This document shows, one piece after another, positions 1 to 9,479 of a stretch of DNA of 14,233 bases. The position numbers and the translations under genes are program-made. The stretch lies in contig JAAAIG010000715.1 of NCBI GenBank assembly GCA_015852425.1, positions 5,922 through 20,154 on the forward strand, read 5' to 3'. Positions within the stretch are counted from its first letter, which is position 1, and each line of letters begins with the position of its first letter. The stretch comes from Gryganskiella cystojenkinii (lineage: Eukaryota; Mortierellomycota; Mortierellomycetes; Mortierellales; Mortierellaceae). A model generated the notes under the pieces. The model worked only from the letters and a program-made list of their open reading frames with translations, was not told where the DNA came from and did no database searches.

Positions 1-243
1 GTTGCTTCTATGATTTGATCAAAGCATATCAGAGGTCGCGACATGAAGGCGTTGCCATGTGTTTTGGGTATGTACAATTTTTCTTTACTTTGGATTTGCA
101 ATGAAAGGGACAGGGTTCTTTTTGTTCTACAGCATGTTGCGATACAAGGGAGACGCGAAAAAAATACACGTAATTACTTCGTTCTTTTGTTCTAATCCCA
201 ACACTTTTTTTTGGATCTTGAGCAAGCCCGCGCTAAAGAGCTT
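1..243. other. AT-rich stretch beyond the last readable INTS1 exon
   Basis: I see no convincing coding exon on either strand. Read on the minus strand, this follows an in-frame TGA (246-244) of the INTS1 reading frame and is rich in A/T runs. It is either the 3' untranslated region of a short INTS1 or a large intron before more exons to the left. A possible minus-strand splice acceptor (tcatag) lies in the last dozen bases at the left edge. The plus-strand frame open through here has no recognisable domain and low-complexity composition. Confidence 0.4.
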
Positions 244-3200
244 TCAGCACTCCATCGAGAAAAAGTCTGGCAGGACATCTTCTTGCTTGCCATTCACTTC
301 ATGTCCGGATGGCAACAGCTTGTTCGACTTTGCATTGCCAAGTCTGGACTTCAGAGCTTCCAGAGCTCTCGCGCTAGACTGTCCTCCTTGTTCCGCGTAG
401 TATTTAAGTAATACCATGATATCTAAATGTCCGGAATAAAGAATGGCAGGGTCAGTATCAGATGTCTAGAGCCGCGAAGCGACGGGGTCACATTAGCGTA
501 CAAGAATGACAATAAGACTTACGTCGTGTGGCCGCCGGCTCCAAATATGTCGGCACATTCGATTCACTCTCTCGGTCTAAAACCATTGCCAATATCTCGT
601 GCTCTATCTGAGCAACATTGAATTGGAGACCGAAGCCATCTTTGGCAATCTCGAGAACCTGAACAGCTGAGAGGCCGTCCAGCATGATCCGCACGACAGC
701 AGGTTCCTGTGTCGATTGAATCTGCCGAACCCGCAATGCGATATCGTTCCGGAGCGGTGGTTGCATACTCAATAGCGGACTGCCATCCACCAATCGCTTG
801 GGAGTCAGTGACTGACCGTCACAATCGTTTAAGAGCATACTCCATATTGACCCATCTATTTGTGTAAAAACAAAGTAGAATAAAGAAGGGCATGTGAGAT
901 TAAGAATAACACCGGCACAGCGTCAATACCAAAGATTCAGACGTTTATGCAGAATATCATACCTTGCTTGTTGATATCGCCGAAAGACATCACCAGAAAC
1001 GATAACCAAAGGATTTCTGGAAATGTTGAGAGAACGGCCCCTCCGCGCAGCTGAACCCGTACCTTGGGTCTTTGATTCGTCGGCGTTCGGCTCACAGGTT
1101 CCTGACTGACATCCTCCATGGCGGAATCCTGGCGCGCAAAATACATCTCGAGCCGCTTGTTGAGTGCTCGAAGGATTAAACCTGATTCAGGACCGGTACG
1201 ATCGCGAACAAGCCAGTCGGAGACCATCGTTCTCTGCAACAAGAAACGGGCGACAGACAGCAGACTCTGTTCCAGAGCTTGATCCATGTCTTGGTTGCCT
1301 GCATGACACTCCACCTTGAGCAAAAACTCTAAGCAGGCCTGGATCCATTTTGGATCGTTCTCCTCACTGACAATGGTCTCGATCCACTCCAGAACCTTTG
1401 ATAGAAATCCAGTATGGTAGGTCCTGCGGACGGTCTGCAGCAGAACGGTCGACCACTTGAAATCGCCCTGGAACAGGGCCTCCATCGCCGCCTTGGTCTC
1501 CAAGATGACAGATGTCGATCTCCTGGAATTGACCTCAGAAGACGTCGAGGGTGGGCAAAGCCGGACCAAAAAGAACTCGAAAATATCCCGCACTTCTTGG
1601 AAATGATCCTTTGGGTCCTGAGCTGACAGCGCAAAGACACTGGCCGCGCTCATGTCCATGACACTGTCGAGATAACCACCCAGTTTCCTCCGCACGTTAA
1701 AGTCTGCTGCCACGTCTCCAGCGCTGCCCCCTGCGTCTGAGTTTCGTTTGCTTTCCGCCACCTGAGAGGCAATGGAGCGGCAGTATCTGGCGCAAAGTGT
1801 TGACGCTGGCAGGGCATTTAGAATCTCAGGGACATCCCGAAGCAAACGATCAATCCACGTAGCATCGTCATTGGCGCCAACCATACGTCCCAAGTAATCG
1901 GGGTCTCGAGTAGCGGCGAGTTTCATGCCCAGACCGTACCTCTCGTTCATACTGCGAAGTTGCTGCAGGACATCGGCTGGTGGAGCTCTTGGCGGTTGCG
2001 ATGGACCAAAATCTAGGCGCATTAACCATCCCACGTATTCGCTCTCATTTTCTGAGAGGGTCACCGGACCTTGTTTGGACGCATCCCATCGGTCCTCAAG
2101 GACCAACGCCCTCTTTTCCCAGGAAAGCACACAATCCCGATCGGCTTGATCAGCTTGGATGCTGTTGCGCAATAACCGTTCTGCAGATGGGTCAGAGTGC
2201 GAGGTATAGTTGGGAGGGGGGAAAGAATAGTGCTGAGAGACGCACATCTCCAAGAGCGTACGGATCACAGGCATCGAATCCCAGACAATTAGAGCGAGAA
2301 TTCTAGGTACCAAAGCAAAAGTCGTATGTCTATTAGTCTGATTTTCCCCTTGGAATATTCACGTATATTGGGGTCTAGTCAGCGACGAGATATCTTCTTA
2401 CCTTGGATTACAGCTGGAAAGCATGACTACGACAAGACAGCATGTCCAGAAGGATTGAGACCATGCAAGTGGCACCTCCCTCGCAATTTCTAATACATCC
2501 TCATTGGATGTCTCGCAGAACCGCGACAAATTGAACAATTTGACCACGACGTCCGGATTTCGGACAATACAGCTGTCGGCGTACTATATGAAAACAAAGT
2601 TATTACACATTTTGTTAGAACTACTGATAAACACACTCTCCTTTAAACTCTGGCAGCGTTTCCTTTTGAACTCACAAATCGACTAAGGTCAGCTGCCCTG
2701 GCGACGTATTGGCCGATAAGATTCAGAATCAATTTTGGCGGTAAATTCGTGTCCATAATCGCGACAAGTGCCGTCTCCGTCAGTGGCAACCCGTTCTCGA
2801 CAAGCTTGAAGATCAATGATAAGTCGAACTCTTGGGAAGACTATCAAGTGAAATGGAAGCAAGCATGGGCATTAGCGATCCATACCTAAAATTAGTTTTC
2901 CTTCAAATCAGATCGTCGTCAAAGGTAGCTTACACTATCCAAAGCATATGACTGAGGAGGGTCCAAGAATAACAGTCGAGTGAGACATATTCTTAATGCG
3001 TCCACGGAAACCACGCCAAAAGGAGTCCTCCGAGAGTCGGTAGCGGGATCATTAGTAAAGCTAGAGTTGCCGCTGCCAGCAATCATCGCCTGGAACCACT
3101 GTAATGTGAATGCGTGCGCATGCCCCACAGAGAACTTGCTCATCTTGATCTCCTCGGATTCTCGGGCTTCGATCGCGGTCGCCATCATAACGCAGCAGAT

Positions 3201-5518
3201 AATCTCTGTCACGACCTGCAACCAGAGTGTTCCCGCATTCCGTCCGTTCGTTGGCGTACCAAGTTCTTGTTTTTGTACAAGTCTCGTATAATGTGGGCCA
3301 TCCGTAAGCAGGCCTACGACCACATCGGCGTTCCAGGACATGCTGCGTTTTCCCAAGTGACGGATCCATCTCTTCGCCAAAAGAACAACCGGTGCCAGTG
3401 GTGGGCTGACCGGGGTGTTGTTGACCATCTGAAAGGCAGCGTCGACAGTACATCCCTGAATAAGATGTCCAAACTCGACAGCGGGTCTGTCTGGGATTGC
3501 TTGCAGGAAGAGGTCCATGAGATCCAGGTGATAGGGGTTTTTGAGTTCGTTCGGGTTCATCTCCGCCGACGTGATGTGATTGAGTCCTATCCGAATGAGT
3601 TCCTGTCCATTGAGACCACTGAGCGCAAATCGAAGTTCCTCCTTGACAGTCTCGACTTGATGGGAGCGACCTTTGTAGCGAAAGTCGATAAGAATCCTCC
3701 ATGCCTCCAAGTCTTCACTGGTCATGATCTGTTGAGAGCTGATTTCGCGCAGGATAAGTCGAAGGAGGGGTTTTGCAATCTTGACAAATCCTCCAAGCCA
3801 GACTAAGTTAAAGAAGAGTGTTAGCAATGTCAATAACACAGGTGAATCCGATACAATACCACAAGGGATAGTCTAATAGTGTAGTTTACTTACACTCCAT
3901 GCATTCCATAGCTCGTAACCGGACTTCAGGCCAACGACTAGTCGCCATCATAACCTTGATAAGGCTTCGGACTGTGGAATCGATAGCGCTTCCGCCAACC
4001 GCCGTTGGTACATACTCCCACATGGTCTCCAATGTCACTTGTTTCACAAGATTCCTCGTCTCGCGATCCCTGTAGCGTTTTCTCACGCTCAAAGAGCCTA
4101 AAGATATATCAATCATATCGCTTATGTTAGCATGTGCGCCAAGATCGTAGAGCCATTCGCCTGGTCGCCATTATCACAGTCGATGCTTGCCTGTATATTG
4201 GTTCACATCAATGGTAGCCATCACTGCTGAGGTGCCACTTTTATCATCCAATCGCACAGAGTCGAGTCGCTTGTCTTCTGCCTCGTCGTTCACGTCCTAA
4301 ATATACCATAATCGTTAGTGTCCATTTATACTCTTCGTAGCATCAAGTACAGACCATACAGTTCCATAACAAAATAATCCCATACATCTGTCCTGAATGC
4401 TGTGAGCACATTCCCAACAAAGAGCGAGGTATCTGCTTGAGCACACCATGACCGTTCTCCAAGAGCGTCCTCCAGGTAGGCCATCACAAAATCTGTCGGC
4501 CAATCATCGATTTCGTCCCAGGCAAGATGTAATAAAGCGCAGATCAAAAAGACGACGGTGCCGTTGGTTCGGATCTTGAAAGAATGTGTGAAATCGGGTA
4601 GGAGCATTTGAATCATCATGGTTGTGATAGTCTGATCTCTGAGTAGTGCTGGCATGGCCTTTCCCAGTCGCAACAGTCCATTCGTGATCACTGGGTCGGG
4701 TTTGAGAGCGTTCGACTTTAAGTATTGCAGTGCTGCCCGGACATGTTGTACTGGTGGTGGTTCCTGCCACGACTGGGATGAAAATGTGTTGTGTACTAAT
4801 AAGGTATATCGACCTAGGTGTTAGATGCCACATATTAAGAAAGAGCATTGTGTCCGCCTGTACGACAACGATGATGCCGGTCGTACCTTCTTCATCAACT
4901 TGACGAGGGTTGAGCTGACTGGTCTCTTGTTCAATTTTTGCATTCCTGTTAAGCGTCCAGAGTGTAGCAGGTCGGTTCGCTGACTGGGGCGACGGTTTCT
5001 GATCGATTTGTTGTTGACTCCCACCAGGAACTTTTCGCAGGGCTGATCTCAGGGTTGTTTCTTCAGTCTTGATTCGCGGAGGTGTTGAGGGTGCACTGTT
5101 GCTGCTCCCTGTTGGTATGTTTATCCGGACTTTTTTCATTGGAGGTTGAAGATCCACGGCCATGTCCTGTAAGCCGAGTGAGGCTGTGTCGTGTCCTGGA
5201 GTGAGGGGACCTTGTCCGTCATTCTTTTCCAATTTTGTGGTTGACTTGATCAGTCTTGTTGGTGCTCGCCCTATTTATCAGGAATAACATTGTAGTTAGA
5301 AAAATGATATCCAAAGTAGTCGAGTGAAGAAATTCGACTGTTGTTTCTTACCGAGCGGTATCAGATCTAATACAAAAGAGGTCGAGGTTACATATGAAGG
5401 GAGTCAGTGACAGGAACGCGAAGTACCAAAAAAAGCAGAAGACATCAAACAAAAAAAAAGGAAGTATCTTACCCGGAAGGCGCTCAGGTGCCTTGCCTTT
5501 CCTCGCATCTTTGCTCAT
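244..5518 (-). CDS. INTS1: Integrator complex subunit 1 (INTS1), 12 exons, 3' end uncertain
   Basis: INTS1 is the large helical-repeat scaffold of Integrator, the nuclear RNA polymerase II-associated complex that cleaves snRNA and other nascent transcripts. Exons, in gene order: 5518-5473, 5366-5352, 5270-4887, 4795-4386, 4296-4191, 4097-3894, 3802-2934, 2840-2676, 2583-2402, 2302-963, 855-523, 422 to about 244. All joins keep frame and give up to 1410 aa. The N-terminus starts MSKDARKGKAPERLP, and residues 16-21 (DLIPLG) match the animal DFIALG block. The DUF3677 signature spans about residues 232-282, with WPTDFVMAYLEDALGERSW at 247-265. Exons 6-12 follow human INTS1 in order: the VRLRAME block, the HYSFPPP block after residue 800, and the helical block ending near LLKYYAEQGGQ. 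Human INTS1 is about 2190 aa, so the C-terminal third is not seen. The ATG at 5518 was chosen because the spliced N-terminus then aligns; a later in-frame TTG (5232) is not the start. Assignment is from remembered family sequences, not a search. Confidence 0.88.
4098..4190 (-). other. INTS1: GC-AG intron in INTS1 (intron 5)
   Basis: This 93-nt intron starts with gcaagc after an exon ending in ...ACAG, and ends with atctttag. No usable GT lies near the required join, and the GC donor restores frame exactly (G|GC = Gly before SLSVRKR). An AG upstream of GCAAG is the usual context of GC-AG introns. All other introns assigned in the gene are GT-AG. Confidence 0.65.
5352..5366 (-). other. INTS1: 15-nt microexon of INTS1 (exon 2)
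   Basis: The minus strand shows an acceptor (gtattag), 15 coding bases, then a donor (gtaagaaa). The microexon begins with two bases of a split codon and ends with one, matching the phases of exons 1 and 3. It supplies residues D-L-I-P-L-G together with its neighbours, which is the block conserved with the animal INTS1 N-terminus. That match is the main reason to believe so small an exon. Confidence 0.7.
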
Positions 5519-5808
5519 GTTGGCATGCACGAGCTATAGCTAATCTTTGTTGTTTCTGTTTCAGTTATAATTGAGGTAAATTGATGCAGCGTTCCATTGC
5601 ATTCTTGAAGAACAGGAGAAAAAAAAAAAAAAGATGCATCCGAATGCGCGTTCCTTTTTGAGGCAAAGCCAAAATGAAATTGAAAGTCACATGACTTTTT
5701 TAATTTCTGACAAGCCACCTCCTTCGGTCGTTCACAGTCCAGAACTCCCTTTTTGTAGTTGCGGGCCCTGAGACAGCAGATTTCCCTCCTTTAGATTTTC
5801 ATTTCATC
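5519..5808. promoter_or_regulatory. divergent promoter between INTS1 and eS30
   Basis: Only 290 bp separate the two divergent start codons. The stretch contains a 14-nt A run (5619-5632), immediately followed by the 8-bp palindrome GATGCATC (5633-5640). A near-palindrome GTCACATGAC, with a CACATG E-box core, lies at 5686-5695. A pyrimidine-rich stretch (tttccctccttt, 5781-5792) just upstream of the eS30 ATG is of the type common at ribosomal-protein transcription starts. The factor assignments are guesses; the sequence motifs are seen directly. Confidence 0.5.
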
Positions 5809-6788
5809 ATGGTACTACCCTGAGACCATATATCTGTTCGGAAGGAGCACATCCATGCCAGCGTGCATCCATCCATCGATTTACATGGACAACCGAGGAG
5901 CAAACATACCAGCATTTACTCGCAACAGAATATAAGGATGGAACTCGATAATCGCCAAAAAAAGTCCTGGACGAACTTGTACTTAAAATCACATCATCGG
6001 CACTCTGATGCCAAAAGAGATCTCTTTTGAAAGCATGCAGGAGATTATGCAGCAATCCATCATCAATTATTGGGAGGGTCTGCTCGTTGGAATTATTTTC
6101 AAAGAAATCACTAGTTGCCGATCGGCAGGGAACTGCTGATTACGCATGTTTCGTCAAGAGAACCAGGAAATCTATGACGGAATCATCAACCATACATTCA
6201 TCTCGAAACAGACATGAATCAAACCTCACAACAAACCATGGAGAACACATGGATGAACCAACATCAAACAACTGCCGTTAGTACAATAGTACAAAGGACT
6301 CATAGTCGACACCTCTTTACACTGTGTACCATCACCAATAGGGTAAAGTCCACGGTTCCCTGGCTCGTGCCGGTAAGGTCAAGTCGCAAACCCCCAAGGT
6401 TGCCAAGCAGGAGAAGAAGAAAAAGCTCACTGGTATGTTGAAAAGCACGGACACCGCAGTAGCAAAGCAAGAAAGAGTGCTGCAGTATCGCCTTGGGAAA
6501 ACAGGAGAACCTTTTGTCCTAATGGTATTTTCTTTTTTACTTTCTTTTTACATCAGGTCGTGCCAAGAAGCGCGATACCTACAAGCGCAGATTCGTCAAC
6601 GTCACCAACGCTCCCGGTGGCAAGCGTCGCGTAAGTGGAGGACCATGCTAAAAGATCCGATCTGGAAGAACAGAGAACAGGGTTTCACAGCCGTTCGATT
6701 TGTAGGATCACACAACTGACTGTTTGTCTCTTTTTTCTTGGATTGTACAATATAGATGAACGTCAACCCCGAGTCGAGCAAGAACTAA
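5809..6788 (+). CDS. RPS30: small ribosomal subunit protein eS30, 4 exons
   Basis: eS30 is a small, very basic protein of the cytoplasmic 40S subunit. Exons: 5809-5811, 6342-6432, 6557-6630, 6756-6788; total 66 aa (yeast about 63, human mature about 59). Exon 2 gives [20 protein letters not shown] and then [10 protein letters not shown]. Exon 3 gives [15 protein letters not shown], and the short C-terminal exon gives [10 protein letters not shown]. These are the diagnostic eS30 blocks. Exon 1 is the ATG codon alone: the only ATG directly followed by GT in the upstream 530 nt is at 5809, and exon 2 begins exactly at Gly2. Its donor, gtacta, is weak, so exon 1 is the least certain piece. There is no sign of the ubiquitin-like FUBI domain fused to eS30 in animals. 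Intron 2 (6433-6556) and intron 3 (6631-6755) are about 125 nt each with good donors. I found no C/D-box snoRNA in them. Confidence 0.92.
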
Positions 6789-6913
6789 ATATTTTCAATG
6801 ATCTGTTGAACCCTCAACGAGGAGCACCAGTCGCTGTCCAGGAACTTTTGTCAAGTTTACTCTTTCTCCAGGAATGAACAGGACTCTGAAAACATTGACA
6901 GGTCGCTTCTTTC

Positions 6914-6919
6914 ATTAAA
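6914..6919 (+). terminator. likely poly(A) signal ATTAAA for eS30
   Basis: ATTAAA lies 126 nt after the eS30 stop codon and is followed by an A-rich stretch. It is the first good variant signal downstream. The role is inferred from position. Confidence 0.35.
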
Positions 6920-7095
6920 AAATATCTAGTTAAAATCTATGCTTTTGTCACTGTGATTGAGGTGTTTCTGGGGGTAGCGAGCGATGCATGGGAAAGATGC
7001 TGGTATAGTGGTGGGGAGATTTATTCTCAGCGAGGCAAAGCTAGGAGCCTCTGATCAGTGTAGTTGATGCAAATCCACTGTGTGTAAAAATACGG

Positions 7096-7103
7096 TGACG
7101 TCA
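7096..7103. promoter_or_regulatory. perfect CRE palindrome TGACGTCA upstream of eIF3m
   Basis: The 8-bp palindrome TGACGTCA is the full consensus site for ATF/CREB-type bZIP factors. It lies 152 bp upstream of the eIF3m ATG, a promoter-like distance. The sequence is certain; regulation by it is inference. Confidence 0.45.
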
Positions 7104-7254
7104 TTGTTATTTTTTCTTGACACTTTTTCAGGGCTGCGTTGTAGCTGGCAGGGCAGTAGAGCGCAAAAAGTTTGGTGAAGACACTCCAAAGACAGATGCG
7201 CTTTTGAAGAACGAAGACAGACTCAGACCTCTTTCTCTTCACAACATACACATC

Positions 7255-9085
7255 ATGGAATCGACGCTCTTCATCGACGCCCCTGTCCAGAACCAGGTAC
7301 TACTTACAGACCTGTTCCTTCGCACTTGAATGCGAGTGCGATTGCGCTGTCTCAGCACGCACAGACGCCTTCGATCAGTTTTCTTTGCCTCGATCGTCCT
7401 CCGCCTCCATTTAGGCATTACTATCAGGAGTCAGAGGGAATCACACACAACGCTCGACCATTCAGCTCATCCAACATCTAACACCCATCATACTTTCTTT
7501 CTCTTTCCCTCCCTTTCTCTCTTTCTTGACTGCTCTCTCTCTCCGTCAATGACTCCCATAGGTCGCTGAGTTGGCCACTTACATCAGCACTCTCCGTGGT
7601 GACGAAGAGTTGGCTTTGGTCAAGGAGGTCACGCCCCTCGCCGAGGCTAACAACATCACCGAGGCTGCCAAGGTTCTCGTCCGTGAGAGCAAGGCCCTCT
7701 TGGAGGCTCCCGAGAAAGGTGCTTATCGAAACATAGGACGGATTACCAAGGAATATCATCAATTAGCACCTTGGTGGCAAAATATTGAAAGGCGACTAAC
7801 TTCCAACTTCCACTTCTTCATTCGCGTATAGAATTCGAGGGTGCCCACAACTTGTTGGTCGCCATCGTCCTTGTCGAGTCTGACAAGGCCAACGTTGATC
7901 AGATTTTGAAGTCCCTCATCTCTGAGCCTGCCCAGAAGACCAACATCAAGTTCAAGGTGTATGTAGAAAACCCGAGGATGGTCGACCATAAGCAGGATTT
8001 GGATGCATTGGAAAACTCAGGAGGAAACGGTTGGACAGTAACTCACCTTAACATTCCTTGCTTTTTTGATATTACCGCTCAATAGCCTCTCCAACATCTT
8101 CAACACTCTCCCCGCCAACTCACCTCTCCGCTTGGACGTTTTCTCCGCCATTGTGGACTTGGCTGTTGCTGGTGACGACATGGATCTTGTTCTCCCTCAG
8201 CTCCAGTATGTCCCCAACTGGATCAGCGAGTGGGGTGTCAGTACCGAGGCCGAGCGTGCCTTGTTGTTGACTTTGTCTGACCGCTTGAAGGAGTCTGGAA
8301 ACGAGTAAGTTCTCGGGAAACTGGCAAAAAAATGGAGCCAAGACGCTATCAGCCATCCTTTCGCTTGGGGTTGAGTCGGAAAGGACGATTACAAGAAAGA
8401 GTGTAAACTCATTGTAGTATTTTTCATACTTTTTTTTTATTTTAGGTACCAGTCCTTGGAGTTCCTCCTCAAGGCTCTCACCATCTACAACGGATCTTCA
8501 GATTTGTCTTCCCAGAAGGCCAACGCCACCCGCGCCATCGTCGAGTCGATCGCTCTTCCTAACGTCTTGAACTTTGAGAACTTGTTGAAGATCGAGGCCA
8601 TCCAGAACTTGAAGTCCGAGAAGGTCTATGAGCTTTTGTCTGTCTTCATGAGTGGAAACGTTCAGGATTACCGTGGATTGATTGCCAAGAACGGCGGTCT
8701 CGCCAAGGAGTTGGGCTTGGAGGAGGAGGAGACTTTGCGCAAGATCCGCCTCTTGTCCTTGGCCTCATTGGGATCCGAGAACTTGAGTCGTGAGTTGAGC
8801 TACCAGGAGATTGCCAAGGCCCTTGAGGTTGAGGAATCCGAGGTTGAGCTCTGGGTCATTGATGTCATTCGTGCTGGTTTGGTCGAAGCCAAGTTGAACC
8901 AGGTCTCGAAGGTCGTTGTGATTAACCGTTCGATCTACAGGACATTCGGTTCCGCTCAGTGGCAGCAGTTGAGCCAGCGTTTGAACGGCTGGAAGCAGTC
9001 CTTGGCTGATATCCTCCAGGTCATTGCCAACGCCAAGTTGACGACCGGCGCCGCTGTCAACACTGCCGTCATCACCAACAACTAA
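7255..9085 (+). CDS. EIF3M: eukaryotic translation initiation factor 3 subunit M, 5 exons
   Basis: eIF3m is one of the PCI-domain subunits of eIF3, which recruits mRNA to the 40S ribosome. Exons: 7255-7296, 7562-7718, 7832-7958, 8086-8304, 8446-9085; total 394 aa against about 374 in human. The protein starts MESTLFIDAPVQNQ. Helical repeats follow (VAELATYISTLRGDEEL, then the LLVAIVLVES region). The conserved join KFKV|LSNIF is made by intron 3, and SPLRLDVFSAIVDLA lies in exon 4. The last exon holds the PCI domain, about residues 210-335, ending in the winged-helix segment with LEVEESEVELWVIDVIRAGL and the C-terminal helix FGSAQWQQLSQRL. Intron 2 uses a weak donor (gtgctt); the others are gtacta, gtatgt and gtaagt. 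Codon use (TTG, CTC, AAG, GAG) is strongly biased, as expected for high expression. It lies head-to-tail behind eS30. Confidence 0.94.
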
Positions 9086-9315
9086 ATCTGAAAGGATGAA
9101 GAGAAACAGGACGATACCCCCACCCGGTTTTTTTTCGCACCTTTCTACCCTTTTATTGTTGCGAGGAGGATGAGGTCATCACCAAAAAGTCCAAGTATTA
9201 GAAAAAAAATCATATTCCTTTTTAGCATTTTGTTGGTTTTCATAATTTGTACCCTCTCATGGCCCTCATTACCTTCTTTCACCCCCTCCCTCGCTCTCCT
9301 TCACCCATTGTACCC

Positions 9316-9321
9316 TTTATT
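9316..9321 (-). terminator. likely poly(A) signal AATAAA for the TMEM230-like gene
   Basis: The minus strand reads AATAAA here, about 160 nt past the TMEM230-like stop codon. It is inferred to be a signal from its exact consensus and position. Confidence 0.35.
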
Positions 9322-9350
9322 TTTCTCTCGATTGTTCTTATTTCAATGCC

Positions 9351-9356
9351 ATTAAA
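9351..9356 (+). terminator. likely poly(A) signal ATTAAA for eIF3m
   Basis: ATTAAA lies 266 nt past the eIF3m stop, followed by a T-rich run (gtttttttac). Inferred from position. Confidence 0.3.
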
Positions 9357-9479
9357 AGTTTTTTTACAGCTTATATGAATAACGTATATATTTACAGCGA
9401 TCGACTCGTTCATGACAGAGGGTAAGTAAAGTACAAAAGAGGGTGGCGGACGATATACCAATTTCCAGGCGAGGTAGGA

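Larger units (their letters stand above)
6789..7254. other. intergenic: eS30 3' region and eIF3m upstream region
   Basis: This 466-bp gap lies between two plus-strand genes. The left part is the eS30 3' untranslated region with a likely poly(A) signal. The right part holds a perfect TGACGTCA and a CT-rich leader (ctctttctcttc) just before the eIF3m ATG. Short frames open here on both strands have no recognisable product. Confidence 0.5.
9086..9479. other. convergent 3' region between eIF3m and the TMEM230-like gene
   Basis: This 394-bp stretch lies between two stop codons on opposite strands. It is T- and CT-rich on the plus strand (runs of T and ccctccctcgctctcc), with no supported gene. 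Poly(A) signal candidates of the two genes are interleaved, listed separately. Confidence 0.6.

Noticed and set aside
427..522. Earlier acceptor (ctctag) for INTS1 exon 12
   Set aside because: It gives an out-of-phase join with an immediate stop and an intron of only about 50 nt. The acceptor at 424-423 restores phase and gives a typical 100-nt intron.
3061..3806. Two long open frames (plus strand 230 codons, minus strand 213 codons in another frame)
   Set aside because: Both overlap INTS1 exon 7, whose own frame is confirmed by flanking splice phases and alignment to animal INTS1. They are shadows.
6433..6755. Possible snoRNA in eS30 introns 2 and 3
   Set aside because: A CTGA occurs in intron 3, but no C box (RTGATGA) or matching terminal stem was found in either intron.
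7321..7340. Small hairpin (CGCACT ... AGTGCG) in eIF3m intron 1
   Set aside because: A six-base stem with an eight-base loop is too short to call a structured RNA or regulatory element.
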